In this document: positions 1 through 8,427 of the stretch, piece after piece | How the letters are laid out: each line of letters starts with the position of its first letter | Position numbering within the stretch: position 1 is the first letter of the stretch | The notes under the pieces: generated by a model | Seen by the model: only the letters and a program-made list of their open reading frames with translations | Databases searched by the model: none | What the model was told of the DNA's origin: nothing | Assembly: GCF_001469165.1 (NCBI RefSeq) | Contig: NZ_JABX01000017.1 | Coordinates: forward strand, 55,118 to 119,117 | Length of the DNA stretch: 64,000 nucleotides | DNA from: Thiohalocapsa sp. ML1 | GTDB taxonomy: Bacteria > Pseudomonadota > Gammaproteobacteria > Chromatiales > Chromatiaceae | Direction of reading: 5' to 3' | Translations under genes and position numbers: made by a program

Positions 1-114
1 CGGCTGTTCACGCCGTTGCTCCGATTGGGTCAGGTTGTGCGACGACGCCGGGGGAAGGGCCGAGGGCCAAGGGGGCCTCGGCTCTAGCGAGGCTTCGTCT
101 CAGACCGATGAGGC

Positions 115-170
115 GTGCTCATCGCTATCGAAATCGCTATCGAAATCGAAATCGAAATCGAACCGAGTGG
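115..170. repeat. ATCGAA/ATCGCT hexamer array
   Basis: Tandem hexamers of ATCGAA interspersed with ATCGCT run from about 118 to 165. They are followed at 176-200 by the inverted form (CCCGATTTCGATTTCGAC). The same motif family recurs at 54781-54895, upstream of the response-regulator stop. The two half-arrays are mutually complementary and could form a hairpin. Confidence 0.8.
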
Positions 171-229
171 CGACCGATCCCGATCCCGATTTCGATTTCG
201 ACGCACCTCGCCAGTCCGACGCCCCGATC

Positions 230-275
230 GAAACTTGACTCATCTGCAAGCATTCGGCGCCGTCAAGCAATCTAG
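230..275 (+). repeat. 46-bp direct repeat, copy 1
   Basis: This 46-bp unit beginning GAAACTTGACTCATCTGC and ending GCCGTCAAGCAATCTAG is repeated at 441-486 with one mismatch. The 3' half reappears at 54962-54978 and the 5' half, inverted, at 41307-41322. It is always near GGGCCGAGGGCC or AAGGGCC repeats, so it seems to be one module of a composite interspersed element. Confidence 0.8.
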
Positions 276-345
276 CGAGGCAGAGCCTCAGACCGACCAG
301 GGCGCGGCGCCTGGTCTTGCGCAGCCCGCTCGTCGGGGCATTGAA

Positions 346-420
346 CCAAGGGCCAAGGGCCAAGGGCCAAGGGCCAAGGGCCGAGGCGGGCTCCCTTGGC
401 CCTTGGCCCTCGGCCCTTTC
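346..420. repeat. AAGGGCC/CCTTGGC inverted tandem repeats
   Basis: Four to five tandem AAGGGCC units (about 346-383) are followed by their inverted counterparts CCTTGGCCCTTGGCCCTCGG (about 403-418). The whole could fold into a long hairpin. Related GGGCCGAGGGCC/CTCGGCCCTCGGCC modules occur at about 41343-41394, 38646-38690 and 54928-54958. Confidence 0.75.
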
Positions 421-440
421 TGCAAGCGCCGTGTCGTCGT

Positions 441-486
441 GAAACTTGACTCATCTGCAAGCATTCGCCGCCGTCAAGCAATCTAG
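441..486 (+). repeat. 46-bp direct repeat, copy 2
   Basis: Second copy of the unit at 230-275, 45 of 46 bases identical. Together the two copies bracket the AAGGGCC inverted repeat block. Confidence 0.8.
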
Positions 487-521
487 TGCTTCGCTCCCAA
501 TTTCCCGAGACCGTGGTTCCA

Positions 522-567
<46 letters not shown>

Positions 568-582
568 AATCGAACGTGCGCC

Positions 583-744
583 GTGTTGACGGGCGTTGAC
601 TGGAGTGTTGACCTCCAGGTCAACACGGCGACACGAGCCGACCGGGAGGTCGGCTCTCCGGCCCGGCCCGGGCCGCTCCGGATCGGCTATCGACCCGCCC
701 GCGACGACCCAAGACGGTCTCAAGACGTCCGCGCCGCTGCACTA
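583..744. repeat. Compound palindromic element, copy A
   Basis: Order: GTTGACTGGAGT, then the palindrome GTTGACCTCCAGGTCAAC (about 607-624), ACGGCGACA, then the GC-rich palindrome GCCGACCGGGAGGTCGGC (about 637-654), and a tail with AGACGGTCT and CCGCGCCGCTGC ending in CTAG. The same order is found at 6525-6674 and, reversed, at 63714-63850. This looks like a REP-type or small non-autonomous repeat; no transposase is nearby. Confidence 0.75.
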
Positions 745-770
745 GTCGGCCTCAGGCAGCGCCTCGCGAC

Positions 771-2822
771 TCACTCGCCGACCCGCGGCGGCAGGCAGGG
801 GCCGGGCTCCGGCAGCCTGAGGTCAACCCGCAGATCGACGCGCCGCTCCGCCGGCCGGGCCACCGTGGCGGGCTCGAAGCCTGGCGCCGACTCGGTGGCG
901 AGCAGCGCCGCCGGCACGCCAAGCGCGCGCCAGCGCGTGGCGGCGAAGGCGGCCCGCTCGGCCCGCAGCCACTGGTTGCGGGCCGGCGCGCCGAGGCCGT
1001 CCGAGTGCCCGATGGCGACGACACGCACGCGGGCGCCGGGCAAGGCGTCCGCGAGCGCGGCGAGCCGCTGCATCAGCGCCGCGCCGCGCTCCAGCACGGC
1101 ACCGCCGCCGGGCAGGGGCTCGCTATCCTCGCCGAACAGGAGCCGGAGCTGTTCGAGCTCCGCCGCCAAGCCGCGGGCCTCGGCGGCCTCGCGCGCGACG
1201 AGCCCCGTGGTCGTGCAGCCGGTAAGCCCGGCGACGCCGGCGAGTCGCATGGGCAGCGCGCCGATCCAGGCGGTAGCCGCAGCCCCGGACAGCCGCAGCG
1301 CCGTGCCGTCCAGCTCGACGCGCACGGTGGGCGGCGGCTCGATGGCCGCGCGTACGCGCCGGGCGAGGTCCGCGAGGTCCGGCGTGAGTGCGATGTCCAG
1401 CGCATCAACGCCCGCGGGCGGCAGTGTGAAGGCACGCACGCGGCTGATCCAGTCCGCGGGCGCCGTGCCCTGGACGTGGAGCACGCCGGCATCGAGGTCG
1501 AGCGTCACGCCCGGCGGTGGCCTGAGCTGGCGGCGGGCGCGCTCCAGCACGATGGCCGGATCGGCGGACACGTAGGGCTGGGCCTCGATGCGCAGGCGGG
1601 CGCGGACCCGCGGGTCCTGCACGCGCTCGGCGGGCGGGCCGGCCACGGCGGCAGACAGGGGGTCCGCCAGTAGGGCCGCGCGAATCTCGCGCCCCGGCTG
1701 CCAGTCGAGCAGCGCGAGCCCCGGCGTCGCGGCCAGCTCGGCACGGGCGGTGGCGACGCGCCGCTGCCAGTCGTAGGACTGCCAGCCGGCCCAGCCGATG
1801 GCGGCGAGCAGGAGCGCGAGCGCCACCAGCCAGGGCCACCAGGCAATGCGCGACGCGGCGGGGCCGCCGTCGCGATATTCCAGCGCCAGGCACTCCTCCA
1901 GCAGCGGGTGCACCAGCCTGAGCCGTGCCTTGTCGCCGTCGAAGTGGGCAAGGCCGGCGCTGAAGCCCGCATGAATCCGCCGCAGCACGCCCTCCAGCTC
2001 ACCCCGCAGCGACCGCGGCGGCAAGCCGCTGATGGCGCAGGCGAGCGTCGCGTGCGGGCCGCGCAGCAGCCAGAGGGTGCGCGGGCCGATCTCGACGGTC
2101 TCAAGCGCATGGCCCGCGGCGCTGAAGGACTCCTGCACGAAGTCCTGGATGGCGGTGAGCATGGCGGAGATCGCGTCCTCGTCCTTGAGGGTCGTCTCGG
2201 TGGCGGCGACGGCGTGATCGACGAGCAGCCCCGTTTCGTTGTGGATCAGATAAGCGGCCTCCACCCGGTAGACCAGCATGTGGCTCAGCACGACTTCGCC
2301 AAAGGGACGACCGCTGCGCCAGGCCTCCCAGCGCCAGCGCAGGCCGCGCGCCGACAAGCTGTGCTCGACGACCTGGTTGATGGACTGCACCAGGCCCTTC
2401 AGCGTCTCCGCGACGGCGCGCCGGATGGCCGGGCCGATCACCGGGAACAGTGCGTCGGCGAGCCGCGACGGGTCGCGCGCGACCGAGCGGTGCAGGCAGG
2501 CGTCCACCGGCTCCAGCAGCGCCTCCGCGAGCTGCGGGTCCGCGTTGGCGCGGGCGTGGATGGCCTGCGGCAGCACCTCGGCAAGGGCTGCCGCGCGCAG
2601 CTCCGGGTCGTCGAGGCGCTGCTCTAGGTCGGCGAGCCGACTCGGGTGGTTGCCGAGCAGCAGCCGGCGCAGGGCGTCGAAGGCGCCGGCGTCGTCGCCG
2701 GGCGCTGTCGCGGCATGCGCCGGCGGCTCGGGTCGCGTCGCGGCTGGAGATGGCTCGCGCGGCTCCGTGCGCGCTGCGGCGCCGTCGGATGCGGCCGGAT
2801 CGACCGGGAAGGGCTGGAGCAT
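771..2822 (-). CDS. OmpA-like domain membrane protein (large N-terminal region, one TM)
   Basis: This 683-residue protein has an acidic, Ala/Pro-rich start. A motif RRLLLGNHPSRLADLEQRL follows near residues 51-69, then a roughly 250-residue helical region. A single transmembrane segment (WWPWLVALALLLAAIGWAGW) lies near residues 325-345. The outer half ends in an OmpA/MotB-like peptidoglycan-binding domain around VVAIGHSDGLG and NQWLRAERAAF. It has no signal peptide, so it is probably an inner-membrane protein with its C-terminal half in the periplasm. The middle periplasmic part (VTLDLDAGVLHVQGTAP and a second similar stretch) resembles tandem BON-like repeats. It is the downstream partner of the coiled-coil gene that starts at 3410. 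Assignment to OmpA-like is sound; the biological role is not known. Confidence 0.7.
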   Translation of the reverse strand: MLQPFPVDPAASDGAAARTEPREPSPAATRPEPPAHAATAPGDDAGAFDALRRLLLGNHPSRLADLEQRLDDPELRAAALAEVLPQAIHARANADPQLAEALLEPVDACLHRSVARDPSRLADALFPVIGPAIRRAVAETLKGLVQSINQVVEHSLSARGLRWRWEAWRSGRPFGEVVLSHMLVYRVEAAYLIHNETGLLVDHAVAATETTLKDEDAISAMLTAIQDFVQESFSAAGHALETVEIGPRTLWLLRGPHATLACAISGLPPRSLRGELEGVLRRIHAGFSAGLAHFDGDKARLRLVHPLLEECLALEYRDGGPAASRIAWWPWLVALALLLAAIGWAGWQSYDWQRRVATARAELAATPGLALLDWQPGREIRAALLADPLSAAVAGPPAERVQDPRVRARLRIEAQPYVSADPAIVLERARRQLRPPPGVTLDLDAGVLHVQGTAPADWISRVRAFTLPPAGVDALDIALTPDLADLARRVRAAIEPPPTVRVELDGTALRLSGAAATAWIGALPMRLAGVAGLTGCTTTGLVAREAAEARGLAAELEQLRLLFGEDSEPLPGGGAVLERGAALMQRLAALADALPGARVRVVAIGHSDGLGAPARNQWLRAERAAFAATRWRALGVPAALLATESAPGFEPATVARPAERRVDLRVDLRLPEPGPCLPPRVGE

Positions 2823-2849
2823 CGCGGCTGTCGTTTCGCCTTTGAGGAA

Positions 2850-3410
2850 TCAGCCGGGGAGGTCGGGGGCGCGGTGCAGCCGCGACGACAGCTCGGTGAA
2901 GAGCCGGGCCAGCTCGTCGCGGCCGGTCTTCTCGTCCTGCAACCGCTCGCCGTCGGCGCGCAGGCGCTGCTCGACCTCGGCCAGCCGAGTGTCCAAGGTC
3001 TCGCGCAGCGCGCCTGCTTGCGCCAGCAGGGCGGCGTCGCGGTTGCCCGTCTCTTCGCGCAGGGCTGCGCCCAAGGCATCAAGGCGCGCCCCAAGGTCGC
3101 CGCGCAGGGCCTCCAGCGCGTCGGCCGTCTGCTCTTGCGCGGCGGTGCGGGCCTCGCGCTCCGCGCGCAGCTCAGCGCTCAAGCGCGCAAGCTCCGAGCG
3201 GGCAAAGGCACTGACCTCATCGCCGCGGGCGAGCTGCTCGTCATCGAGCCGCGCCACCTCGGCGCCCAGACGCTCGTCGAGCGCGCGCAAGCGGCGCTCG
3301 TAATCGCGCATCTGGCTGCCGAACAAGAGCGCGCGCAACTGCGCCATGTTGCCGTCGCCGGCCCCCGGCTTCCCGGGTGACGCGTCGCCGTTTGCCGTCG
3401 TGCCGTCCAA
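2850..3410 (-). CDS. Coiled-coil protein, partner of OmpA-like gene
   Basis: A 186-residue, Arg/Glu/Ala-rich protein that is almost wholly predicted coiled coil after residue 30. The chosen start is TTG at 3410, because AGGAG lies six bases upstream; an internal ATG at 3347 has no clear ribosome-binding site. Near residues 24-42 it carries QLRALLFGSQMRDYERRLRA, which parallels RRLLLGNHPSRLADLEQRL in the OmpA-like protein 28 bp downstream. The shared motif suggests that both proteins dock to the same partner or to each other. No enzyme motif is visible. Confidence 0.6.
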   Translation of the reverse strand: MDGTTANGDASPGKPGAGDGNMAQLRALLFGSQMRDYERRLRALDERLGAEVARLDDEQLARGDEVSAFARSELARLSAELRAEREARTAAQEQTADALEALRGDLGARLDALGAALREETGNRDAALLAQAGALRETLDTRLAEVEQRLRADGERLQDEKTGRDELARLFTELSSRLHRAPDLPG

Positions 3411-3908
3411 CGCCCGCTCCTGCCCGTTGCTGCGGAGAAGCCGGGATTATGCCTGAGCGTAGACCGACATGCGTCGCCGGGCCGAATCCCGCAGAACGCC
3501 GAGTGGATAGGGCCACTGCGCTGCGCCTTTTGGTTCGGTGTCGCGCCAGGCAGAGCACATCAATGCCGAGAATGCGGTCGAGGCGGGAGCCGACCTTTTG
3601 CTCCGATCTGCACATCGGCAGCGCCGTCAAGTCGGCCTCGATCGTAAGAGCGACCAGCGGGAGTGCGCTGGCTCCCACGCTCCGGCGTGGGAGCGAGGGC
3701 GGACGCTCCAGCGTCCCGAGCGCGCTGCGTCGGCGACGGCACCGGGCACACGCGGCGCTGGAGCGCCCGCCACACACTCCCACGCTGGATCGTGGAAGCG
3801 AGGCGGGCACCGGGACCTGTGCTCGATCGCGGCCGGTACAATGATCAAGGCACTTAAGATGACCGGCGCCTGTTGATCGCCGCGCAATTGGCATCAGGCC
3901 ACGCCCTG
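3411..3908. repeat. Intergenic REP-like hairpins
   Basis: No gene is supported. Two strong hairpins are visible: GCTCCCACGC-TCCG-GCGTGGGAGC at 3671-3694 and GGACGC-TCCA-GCGTCC at 3701-3716. A decayed relative of the first (CCCACGCTGGATCGTGG) lies near 3780-3796. These resemble repeated extragenic palindromes. Overlapping open frames in all six frames here are the result of high GC and not coding. Confidence 0.65.
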
Positions 3909-4856
3909 TTAAGCGTCCTTGCTGCCCAATAGTTCGCGCAGCTCGGGTAATGCGACCATGCAATCCGCGTGCAATCCAAAACCCGCATATCGGGCAACAA
4001 AGAACCGTAGATTAAAATGCGGTGAATCGGAAAACTTGTCCATCTCCTGATCACTCAGGATTGAATTCAACTGCGAGCTTCGGGGGTTGTGGTTGGCCAG
4101 GATGAAAATCACTTCCGGCTTAACGCTGCGATTCAGCTCAACGCCGGTAACGCTGGTGCTCCTATTGAACTTCAGCAAGCCGAGCAGATCGAGCTGGCTG
4201 AACTGCTTCTCCATCATATCCAACATAGCGTTGCGGCGGCCGTCATCGCCGAGCAATCTGTCAAGGTCGTTCAGATGCTTCACCAAGCCGGCGGTACCGC
4301 CTAGCGCACCGTCGCCGTACTTCATCTCGATGAAGGCCGGTTTGCAATTGTTCCCGCCCTTGCGCTCCGCCGCGAGCCAACGGAGCGCCACCATATCGAG
4401 GCGGGCACCAAGCAAGGGGTCTGCAACTTCGATGTCGGAAATAAAGTACTCGCTCTCGTTGGAGATTGTGGAGTAGTTGTTCTCGCGCGCGACCAACTGC
4501 TGGAGCTCCCGCTCCGGCTTGGGGTGGTTCGAAAAGAAGCGATCCATGATTCGCTTGAGGTCCTGGAATGCATCCACCCAGGTCTCAGCCGCCTCTTTGC
4601 TTGCAACGGCGCTGGGCAAGGCAGGGCACTGGGGCTCTGATTTGTTGTACTTGATGTCGAAGAAAGCGCTGTACGAGCCTTTTCGCTGCTCGCTGAGTTT
4701 GAGGATACTGCCACCACGATAATAGACATTGATGTAGCCATCGCGAATGGCAAGCATCAGCGTATGGTCCTGATGCACGCGTTCGAGGATCGGGTGAAGC
4801 ACGCCATCGTTGGAGCTTAACAGGTCATGCATAAAGGCATCAGACAATGCTCTCAT
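3909..4856 (-). CDS. PD-(D/E)XK-nuclease-like hypothetical protein
   Basis: The 315-residue protein starts at the internal ATG at 4854-4856, one base after the stop of the upstream metallo-beta-lactamase gene, so the two are probably co-transcribed and translationally coupled. I do not recognise the family. Around residues 155-190 it has ARLDMVALRW followed 13 residues later by FIEMKYG, the spacing and residues (D ... ExK) expected of a PD-(D/E)XK nuclease core. C-terminal features include KPEVIFILANHNP and HFNLRFFVARYAGFG. Codon and base use is less GC-rich than in the flanking genes, which suggests transfer. Nuclease assignment is inference from one motif. Confidence 0.6.
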   Translation of the reverse strand: MRALSDAFMHDLLSSNDGVLHPILERVHQDHTLMLAIRDGYINVYYRGGSILKLSEQRKGSYSAFFDIKYNKSEPQCPALPSAVASKEAAETWVDAFQDLKRIMDRFFSNHPKPERELQQLVARENNYSTISNESEYFISDIEVADPLLGARLDMVALRWLAAERKGGNNCKPAFIEMKYGDGALGGTAGLVKHLNDLDRLLGDDGRRNAMLDMMEKQFSQLDLLGLLKFNRSTSVTGVELNRSVKPEVIFILANHNPRSSQLNSILSDQEMDKFSDSPHFNLRFFVARYAGFGLHADCMVALPELRELLGSKDA

Positions 4857-4857
4857 T

Positions 4858-6105
4858 TTAAACCTCCCACCATTCGCCATCGTGATGAGCTTCCACATTC
4901 GGGAACAGCTCGGGGTACTTGTCCGGAAAGAAACTGTGAATCGGCACCACCTTGCGCGGGTTCAATGCAGCAACAAACCGCTTGAGATCGGCCGGGCCGG
5001 CATGACCGGACGTATGGACGCTGTGCCTGGGAATGGCATGCTTCAACAGCCATTCCTTGACGTTATCGAAACTGCCTCTTTCCCAGTAACCCTCCCATTG
5101 CGAATAGATATAGATTGCTCCCGCAAGGCATTCCGCACGCTCAAGGTCAAGGCGATGCAAAGGGCGGAAAAGCAAGGTCGACCTGTTGGCAGCCCGAGCC
5201 AGATGCTCGGGAAAGATCCGATTGGCAGAGTGACGCTTGAGCATGTCGAACCAAGCGTTCTCCATTATCTGTATGCGTTGGGCGTGAGGCACGTACAAAA
5301 CGACTTCCGGCCAAGCGGATTGGGGAATGTGCTCGTTGCCGGTGGCCTCAAGAATTGCTGCCGTGTAGAGGTCGATAATCAGCCCTCGCCCGGTTCTCTT
5401 GGAAGCCCTGAAAATCGACACGATTCGGTCGATGTTCTGGCTCGATGTGTGGACAAGTGCCAGGCCTTCCGCACCGGAAAAGAGTTGAACAAGCTGGTCT
5501 TCGATTGCTGCTTCCGTGGGCCATTGCTGGAAATCGGCGAGACGCCCGAGTGATGACCCTTCAACCAGCAAGGTATCGATACTTGGCGGCGGGTGTGCGG
5601 AAAGGCGTTCAAACAAGGCTGCCTTGCGGCCATGAGAACGAAAATCACCGCTGTAGAAAAGGCGCTTGCCACCGCCTTCGATTAGCAGTGCATAAGCGTC
5701 ATACGCCGAGTGGTCGACCAGCAATGGCGTTACGCGGAACGGGCCGATGTCGAAGCCTTGACCGGACCGGTAGTTCCAACCCTGTGCGGGAATCGGCCAT
5801 TTCCCCGGCAAGAAAGTGGCGGCGGCCGCGAGAATACGGCGGCCAGCGGCACCCATGCCGACAGGAATCCTCGGCGAAATTTGCGCAAGCAAGCCGAAGT
5901 GATCGAGGTGGGGATGGGAGATCAAGACGCCCAGCAGAGAAGGATCGCTGCCGTCTAATCCCTGGATGCCGGGTAGGTATTGGCTATGATCCTCTGCCGC
6001 GTCTAATGGCAGGCCGAAATCGACCAGTAAACGCTGGCCGCCAATCTCGATCTCGACGCAACTGCCGCCTATCTGCTTGCTGCCTCGATGGATGCATGCG
6101 CGCAT
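4858..6105 (-). CDS. Beta-CASP metallo-beta-lactamase family nuclease (RNase J/CPSF-like)
   Basis: The 415-residue protein begins MRACIHRGSKQIGGSCVEIE. It has the metal-binding motif HPHLDH near residues 64-69, a second metal-site aspartate in FYSGDFRSHG near residue 152, a beta-CASP insert, and late motifs VHTSGHAG and VVPIHSFFP that match the beta-CASP B/C region and final histidine. Family members are usually RNA-processing exo/endonucleases. It is shorter than housekeeping RNase J (about 550 residues) and lacks its C-terminal domain, so it is more likely an accessory nuclease. It is followed one base later by the PD-(D/E)XK-like gene and sits next to a toxin-antitoxin pair. Confidence 0.75.
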   Translation of the reverse strand: MRACIHRGSKQIGGSCVEIEIGGQRLLVDFGLPLDAAEDHSQYLPGIQGLDGSDPSLLGVLISHPHLDHFGLLAQISPRIPVGMGAAGRRILAAAATFLPGKWPIPAQGWNYRSGQGFDIGPFRVTPLLVDHSAYDAYALLIEGGGKRLFYSGDFRSHGRKAALFERLSAHPPPSIDTLLVEGSSLGRLADFQQWPTEAAIEDQLVQLFSGAEGLALVHTSSQNIDRIVSIFRASKRTGRGLIIDLYTAAILEATGNEHIPQSAWPEVVLYVPHAQRIQIMENAWFDMLKRHSANRIFPEHLARAANRSTLLFRPLHRLDLERAECLAGAIYIYSQWEGYWERGSFDNVKEWLLKHAIPRHSVHTSGHAGPADLKRFVAALNPRKVVPIHSFFPDKYPELFPNVEAHHDGEWWEV

Positions 6106-6706
6106 GATCTTCCCGTTCCGACGCCGAGCATGTGTGTTGGACTGCCGCCCGGGGATATCGGGTACGACCGACGCCCGTCGAGGCTGCCCGCTCCTGCCGC
6201 GATCGGCACAGACGTCTTTGCGTCGCAGCAGTCAGCAAACCAGACCTAAGCCGAGACCGGGCCGCAGGCTAGGCGGAGCCCCGATCCTAGTCAAGCACCG
6301 CGGGTCGGGTTCTGTCCTTGGGGCAAGTGTCCGGCTTCCCGTTGCACGCAGAGAATGTGTCGAGGAGGCGTTTAGTCCGGGGGTCCTTTCAGCCAGCGGT
6401 CGTCGTGCCGCGGCGCTGCGCCTATGCGCCCTCTTCACGCTGTGGGGGTCCGAGGCGCGCACCGGCGGAACATACGCAGAGAGTGGTCGTGGTCGTGGTC
6501 GTGGTCGACGTGCGCGGCGTGACGGGAGTTGACTGGAGTGTTGACCTCCAGGTCAACACGGCGACAGAGCGAACGCACTGATGTCGCGAGTGCGGAGCCG
6601 ACCGGGAGGTCGGCTCTCCGACCCCGCCCGGCCCGACCCGAGACGGTCTCGATACTTCCGCGCCGCTGCGCTAGGCTCCACCGAGATCGATTAGACGCGG
6701 GACGCC
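6106..6706. repeat. Intergenic region with GGTCGT array and compound palindromic element, copy B
   Basis: No gene is supported. The right half holds a GGTCGT hexamer array (about 6484-6510), then GTTGACTGGAGT, GTTGACCTCCAGGTCAAC (about 6540-6557), ACGGCGACAGAGCGAACGCA, GCCGACCGGGAGGTCGGC (about 6598-6615) and the tail CGAGACGGTCTCGATACTTC ending in CTAG at 6674. It ends 33 bp before the HEPN gene and separates it from the nuclease pair. Confidence 0.7.
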
Positions 6707-7114
6707 ATGGCCATGCTGGATATCGCCCCACTCGAAACGGCCGTCACACGGCTGCGCGAGGGCCTTGCGCGCTATCGGCAGGACACGTCAGACACGCAGA
6801 TCCGCGATGGCCTGATCCAGCGCTTCGAATGCACCTACGAGCTGACTCACAAGATGCTGCGGCGATATCTCAGCGCGACCGCGGCGTCGCCTGACAGCAT
6901 CCACGCGCTGACCTTCCAGGATCTCATCCGCGTCGGCAGCGATCAGGGGCTATTGCGCGGCGATTGGCCGCGGTGGCGCGGTTACCGCGAGATGCGCGCG
7001 AAGACCAGCCACACCTACGACGAAGACACCGCCTTGCAGGTGGTCGCCGCCATCCCGGACTTTCTGCTGGAGGCCGAGCACCTCCGCGAGGAATTGGCCC
7101 GGCGCCGCGCATGA
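6707..7114 (+). CDS. hepT: HEPN toxin, HI0074/HepT-like (nucleotidyltransferase substrate-binding protein)
   Basis: The 135-residue all-helical protein matches the HI0074 family (FECTYELTHKMLRRYL; REMRAKTSHTYDE). The segment RAKTSHTY is the RX4HXY motif of HepT toxins: Arg/His form the RNase site and the Tyr is the residue modified by the partner nucleotidyltransferase. Its stop overlaps the start of the next gene (ATGA), a normal arrangement for this module. It is likely an RNase toxin held inactive by AMP addition. A second ATG two codons later is an equally good start. Confidence 0.85.
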   Translation: MAMLDIAPLETAVTRLREGLARYRQDTSDTQIRDGLIQRFECTYELTHKMLRRYLSATAASPDSIHALTFQDLIRVGSDQGLLRGDWPRWRGYREMRAKTSHTYDEDTALQVVAAIPDFLLEAEHLREELARRRA

Positions 7115-7452
7115 GCGACGCAGCGCCCATCACCCCGCCCCTCGATATCGCCCCGGAGCACTGGCGCATCGTCCGCGGCATTCTGCGTCGGCATGCGCCC
7201 GGGGTACCGGTATGGGCCTTCGGTTCCCGCACCAAGGGCACTGCGCGCCCGTACTCCGACCTCGACCTCGCGCTCATCACCGACGCGCCGCTGGCGCTGG
7301 AAGCGCTCGCGGCGCTGAAGGAGGCCTTTTCGGAATCGGACCTACCCTGGCCAGTGGACATCGTGGACTGCTCCAGCGTCAGTGGCGGCTTTCGCCGGAT
7401 CATTGAGCGGGAGCATGTGGTGTTGATCGATGAGGGAGTCGCCGGGCAATGA
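7111..7452 (+). CDS. mntA: MNT-type nucleotidyltransferase antitoxin, HI0073/MntA-like
   Basis: The 113-residue protein has the minimal nucleotidyltransferase signature GSRTKGTARPYSDLDLAL (GS-x10-DxD) near residues 38-55 and a third acidic residue in WPVDIVD. In the HepT/MntA type of toxin-antitoxin system this enzyme transfers AMP to a tyrosine of the HEPN toxin. The start is taken at the ATG that overlaps the upstream stop by four bases. An in-frame upstream extension exists but would run far into hepT. Confidence 0.85.
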   Translation: MSDAAPITPPLDIAPEHWRIVRGILRRHAPGVPVWAFGSRTKGTARPYSDLDLALITDAPLALEALAALKEAFSESDLPWPVDIVDCSSVSGGFRRIIEREHVVLIDEGVAGQ

Positions 7453-7524
7453 GCGCGACGGTCTGACGCGGCGGCGAAACCCGGAACCGCCGTTAGGCCT
7501 CGTTGCTACTGTCGCCTGCCGCCT

Positions 7525-7713
7525 TTAAGCGGCCGCAGGCACCGCGCCGGTCCGCTTCAACAACGCGGTGCAGTTGTCCATGGACCGCAGGTGCAGGTAG
7601 ATGAGCTCAAGCTCGTCGCGGCGGACCATCTGCGCCGGCGTCGCGTCGTCCAAGTCCCACATACACCCGGCATGCTGTCGGCTGTTGACGGGGACGGCGT
7701 TCTCAAAAAACAA
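7525..7713 (-). pseudogene. Possible C-terminal gene remnant (SapC-like)
   Basis: A 62-codon frame whose C-terminal part (DLDDATPAQMVRRDELEL then IYLHLRSMDNCTALLKR) has a protein-like composition and vaguely recalls the end of SapC-family proteins. The N-terminal third (ENAVPVNSRQH) is read from a GTTGACGGG repeat like those in the compound elements, so the frame begins in repeat DNA. I regard it as a possible fragment of a lost gene. The rest of 7453-7744 holds nothing recognisable. Confidence 0.25.
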
Positions 7714-7744
7714 GCGCTGTGTCGTTATCTCAGTGACCTAAAGC

Positions 7745-8413
7745 CTATTGGATATTCGCCGCTCGGCGGAAGAAGGTTTCGAGCTCCATGCCGTAGTCGA
7801 TGGCGCGGTTGAGCTCCGCGGTGAACTTCTCGACGGCGCCGGCTGAGGTGGCGAGCGCCATGTCGGCGGCGGTGGCGTCAACACCGCCGGCGGCGCGCTC
7901 GGTGAGGGTCTTGGTCTGCCCGGTGGCCTCGAGCTGGAAGGGACCGGTCAGCTTTTTCGGGTCCACCCGGTGCAGGATCGCATAGTTGCGGTTGAGCGCG
8001 GCGATGGACTCGATGAGCTCCTGCTTCACCCTGAGATAGCGCGAGAGGTATTCCGTAAAGGTCGCGTAGGCGTTCAGGTTGCCGATGTTGTTCGGGTCCT
8101 GCAGGTACTCGGGCGTCCAGTCGATGTTCAGCGCACCGATGTAGTTCTGGAAATCGAACAGGCTGATCTCGTCGTCGGCGCGTGCGAGGGCAAGGTATGC
8201 GTTGTCGAGGGCCTCTTTGACCCAGCGCTCGCGGTCCTCCCAGCTTCTCTTGTTGCCCTGCATATCGCTCGGGTCGAACTCGTTGCCGCCGAAGTCGAAG
8301 GCGCCGAATTGCTTGAGCAAATCGCCGAAGCCGGCGGCTTGCGCCCCGGCCGGGACCGCCAGGGCGACGGTGCAGGCGAGGGCGAGCGTTGTGATGAGCG
8401 CTGTGGTTCTCAT
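7745..8413 (-). CDS. Secreted protein of unknown function (operon with SBP/VWA proteins)
   Basis: The 222-residue protein has a clear signal peptide (MRTTALITTLALACTVALAV, cleavage likely after AGAQA). The mature part is mainly helical, with no Cys, and starts with an acidic FGAFDFGGNEFDPSD. I do not recognise the family. It is the last gene of a three-gene operon on the minus strand, behind two solute-binding-like proteins. GGAGA lies about seven bases before the ATG, and an 11-bp tandem repeat sits directly upstream of that site (8428-8480). A periplasmic accessory role is inferred from context only. Confidence 0.7.
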   Translation of the reverse strand: MRTTALITTLALACTVALAVPAGAQAAGFGDLLKQFGAFDFGGNEFDPSDMQGNKRSWEDRERWVKEALDNAYLALARADDEISLFDFQNYIGALNIDWTPEYLQDPNNIGNLNAYATFTEYLSRYLRVKQELIESIAALNRNYAILHRVDPKKLTGPFQLEATGQTKTLTERAAGGVDATAADMALATSAGAVEKFTAELNRAIDYGMELETFFRRAANIQ

Positions 8414-8427
8414 GCTGTCATCTCCAT

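Noticed and set aside
583..1575. Long plus-strand frame over the OmpA-like gene
   Set aside because: Antisense to a convincing gene; Arg/Ser/Ala-rich composition typical of high-GC shadow frames.
5445..6107. Plus-strand frame over the metallo-beta-lactamase gene
   Set aside because: Antisense shadow with no motif or start signal.
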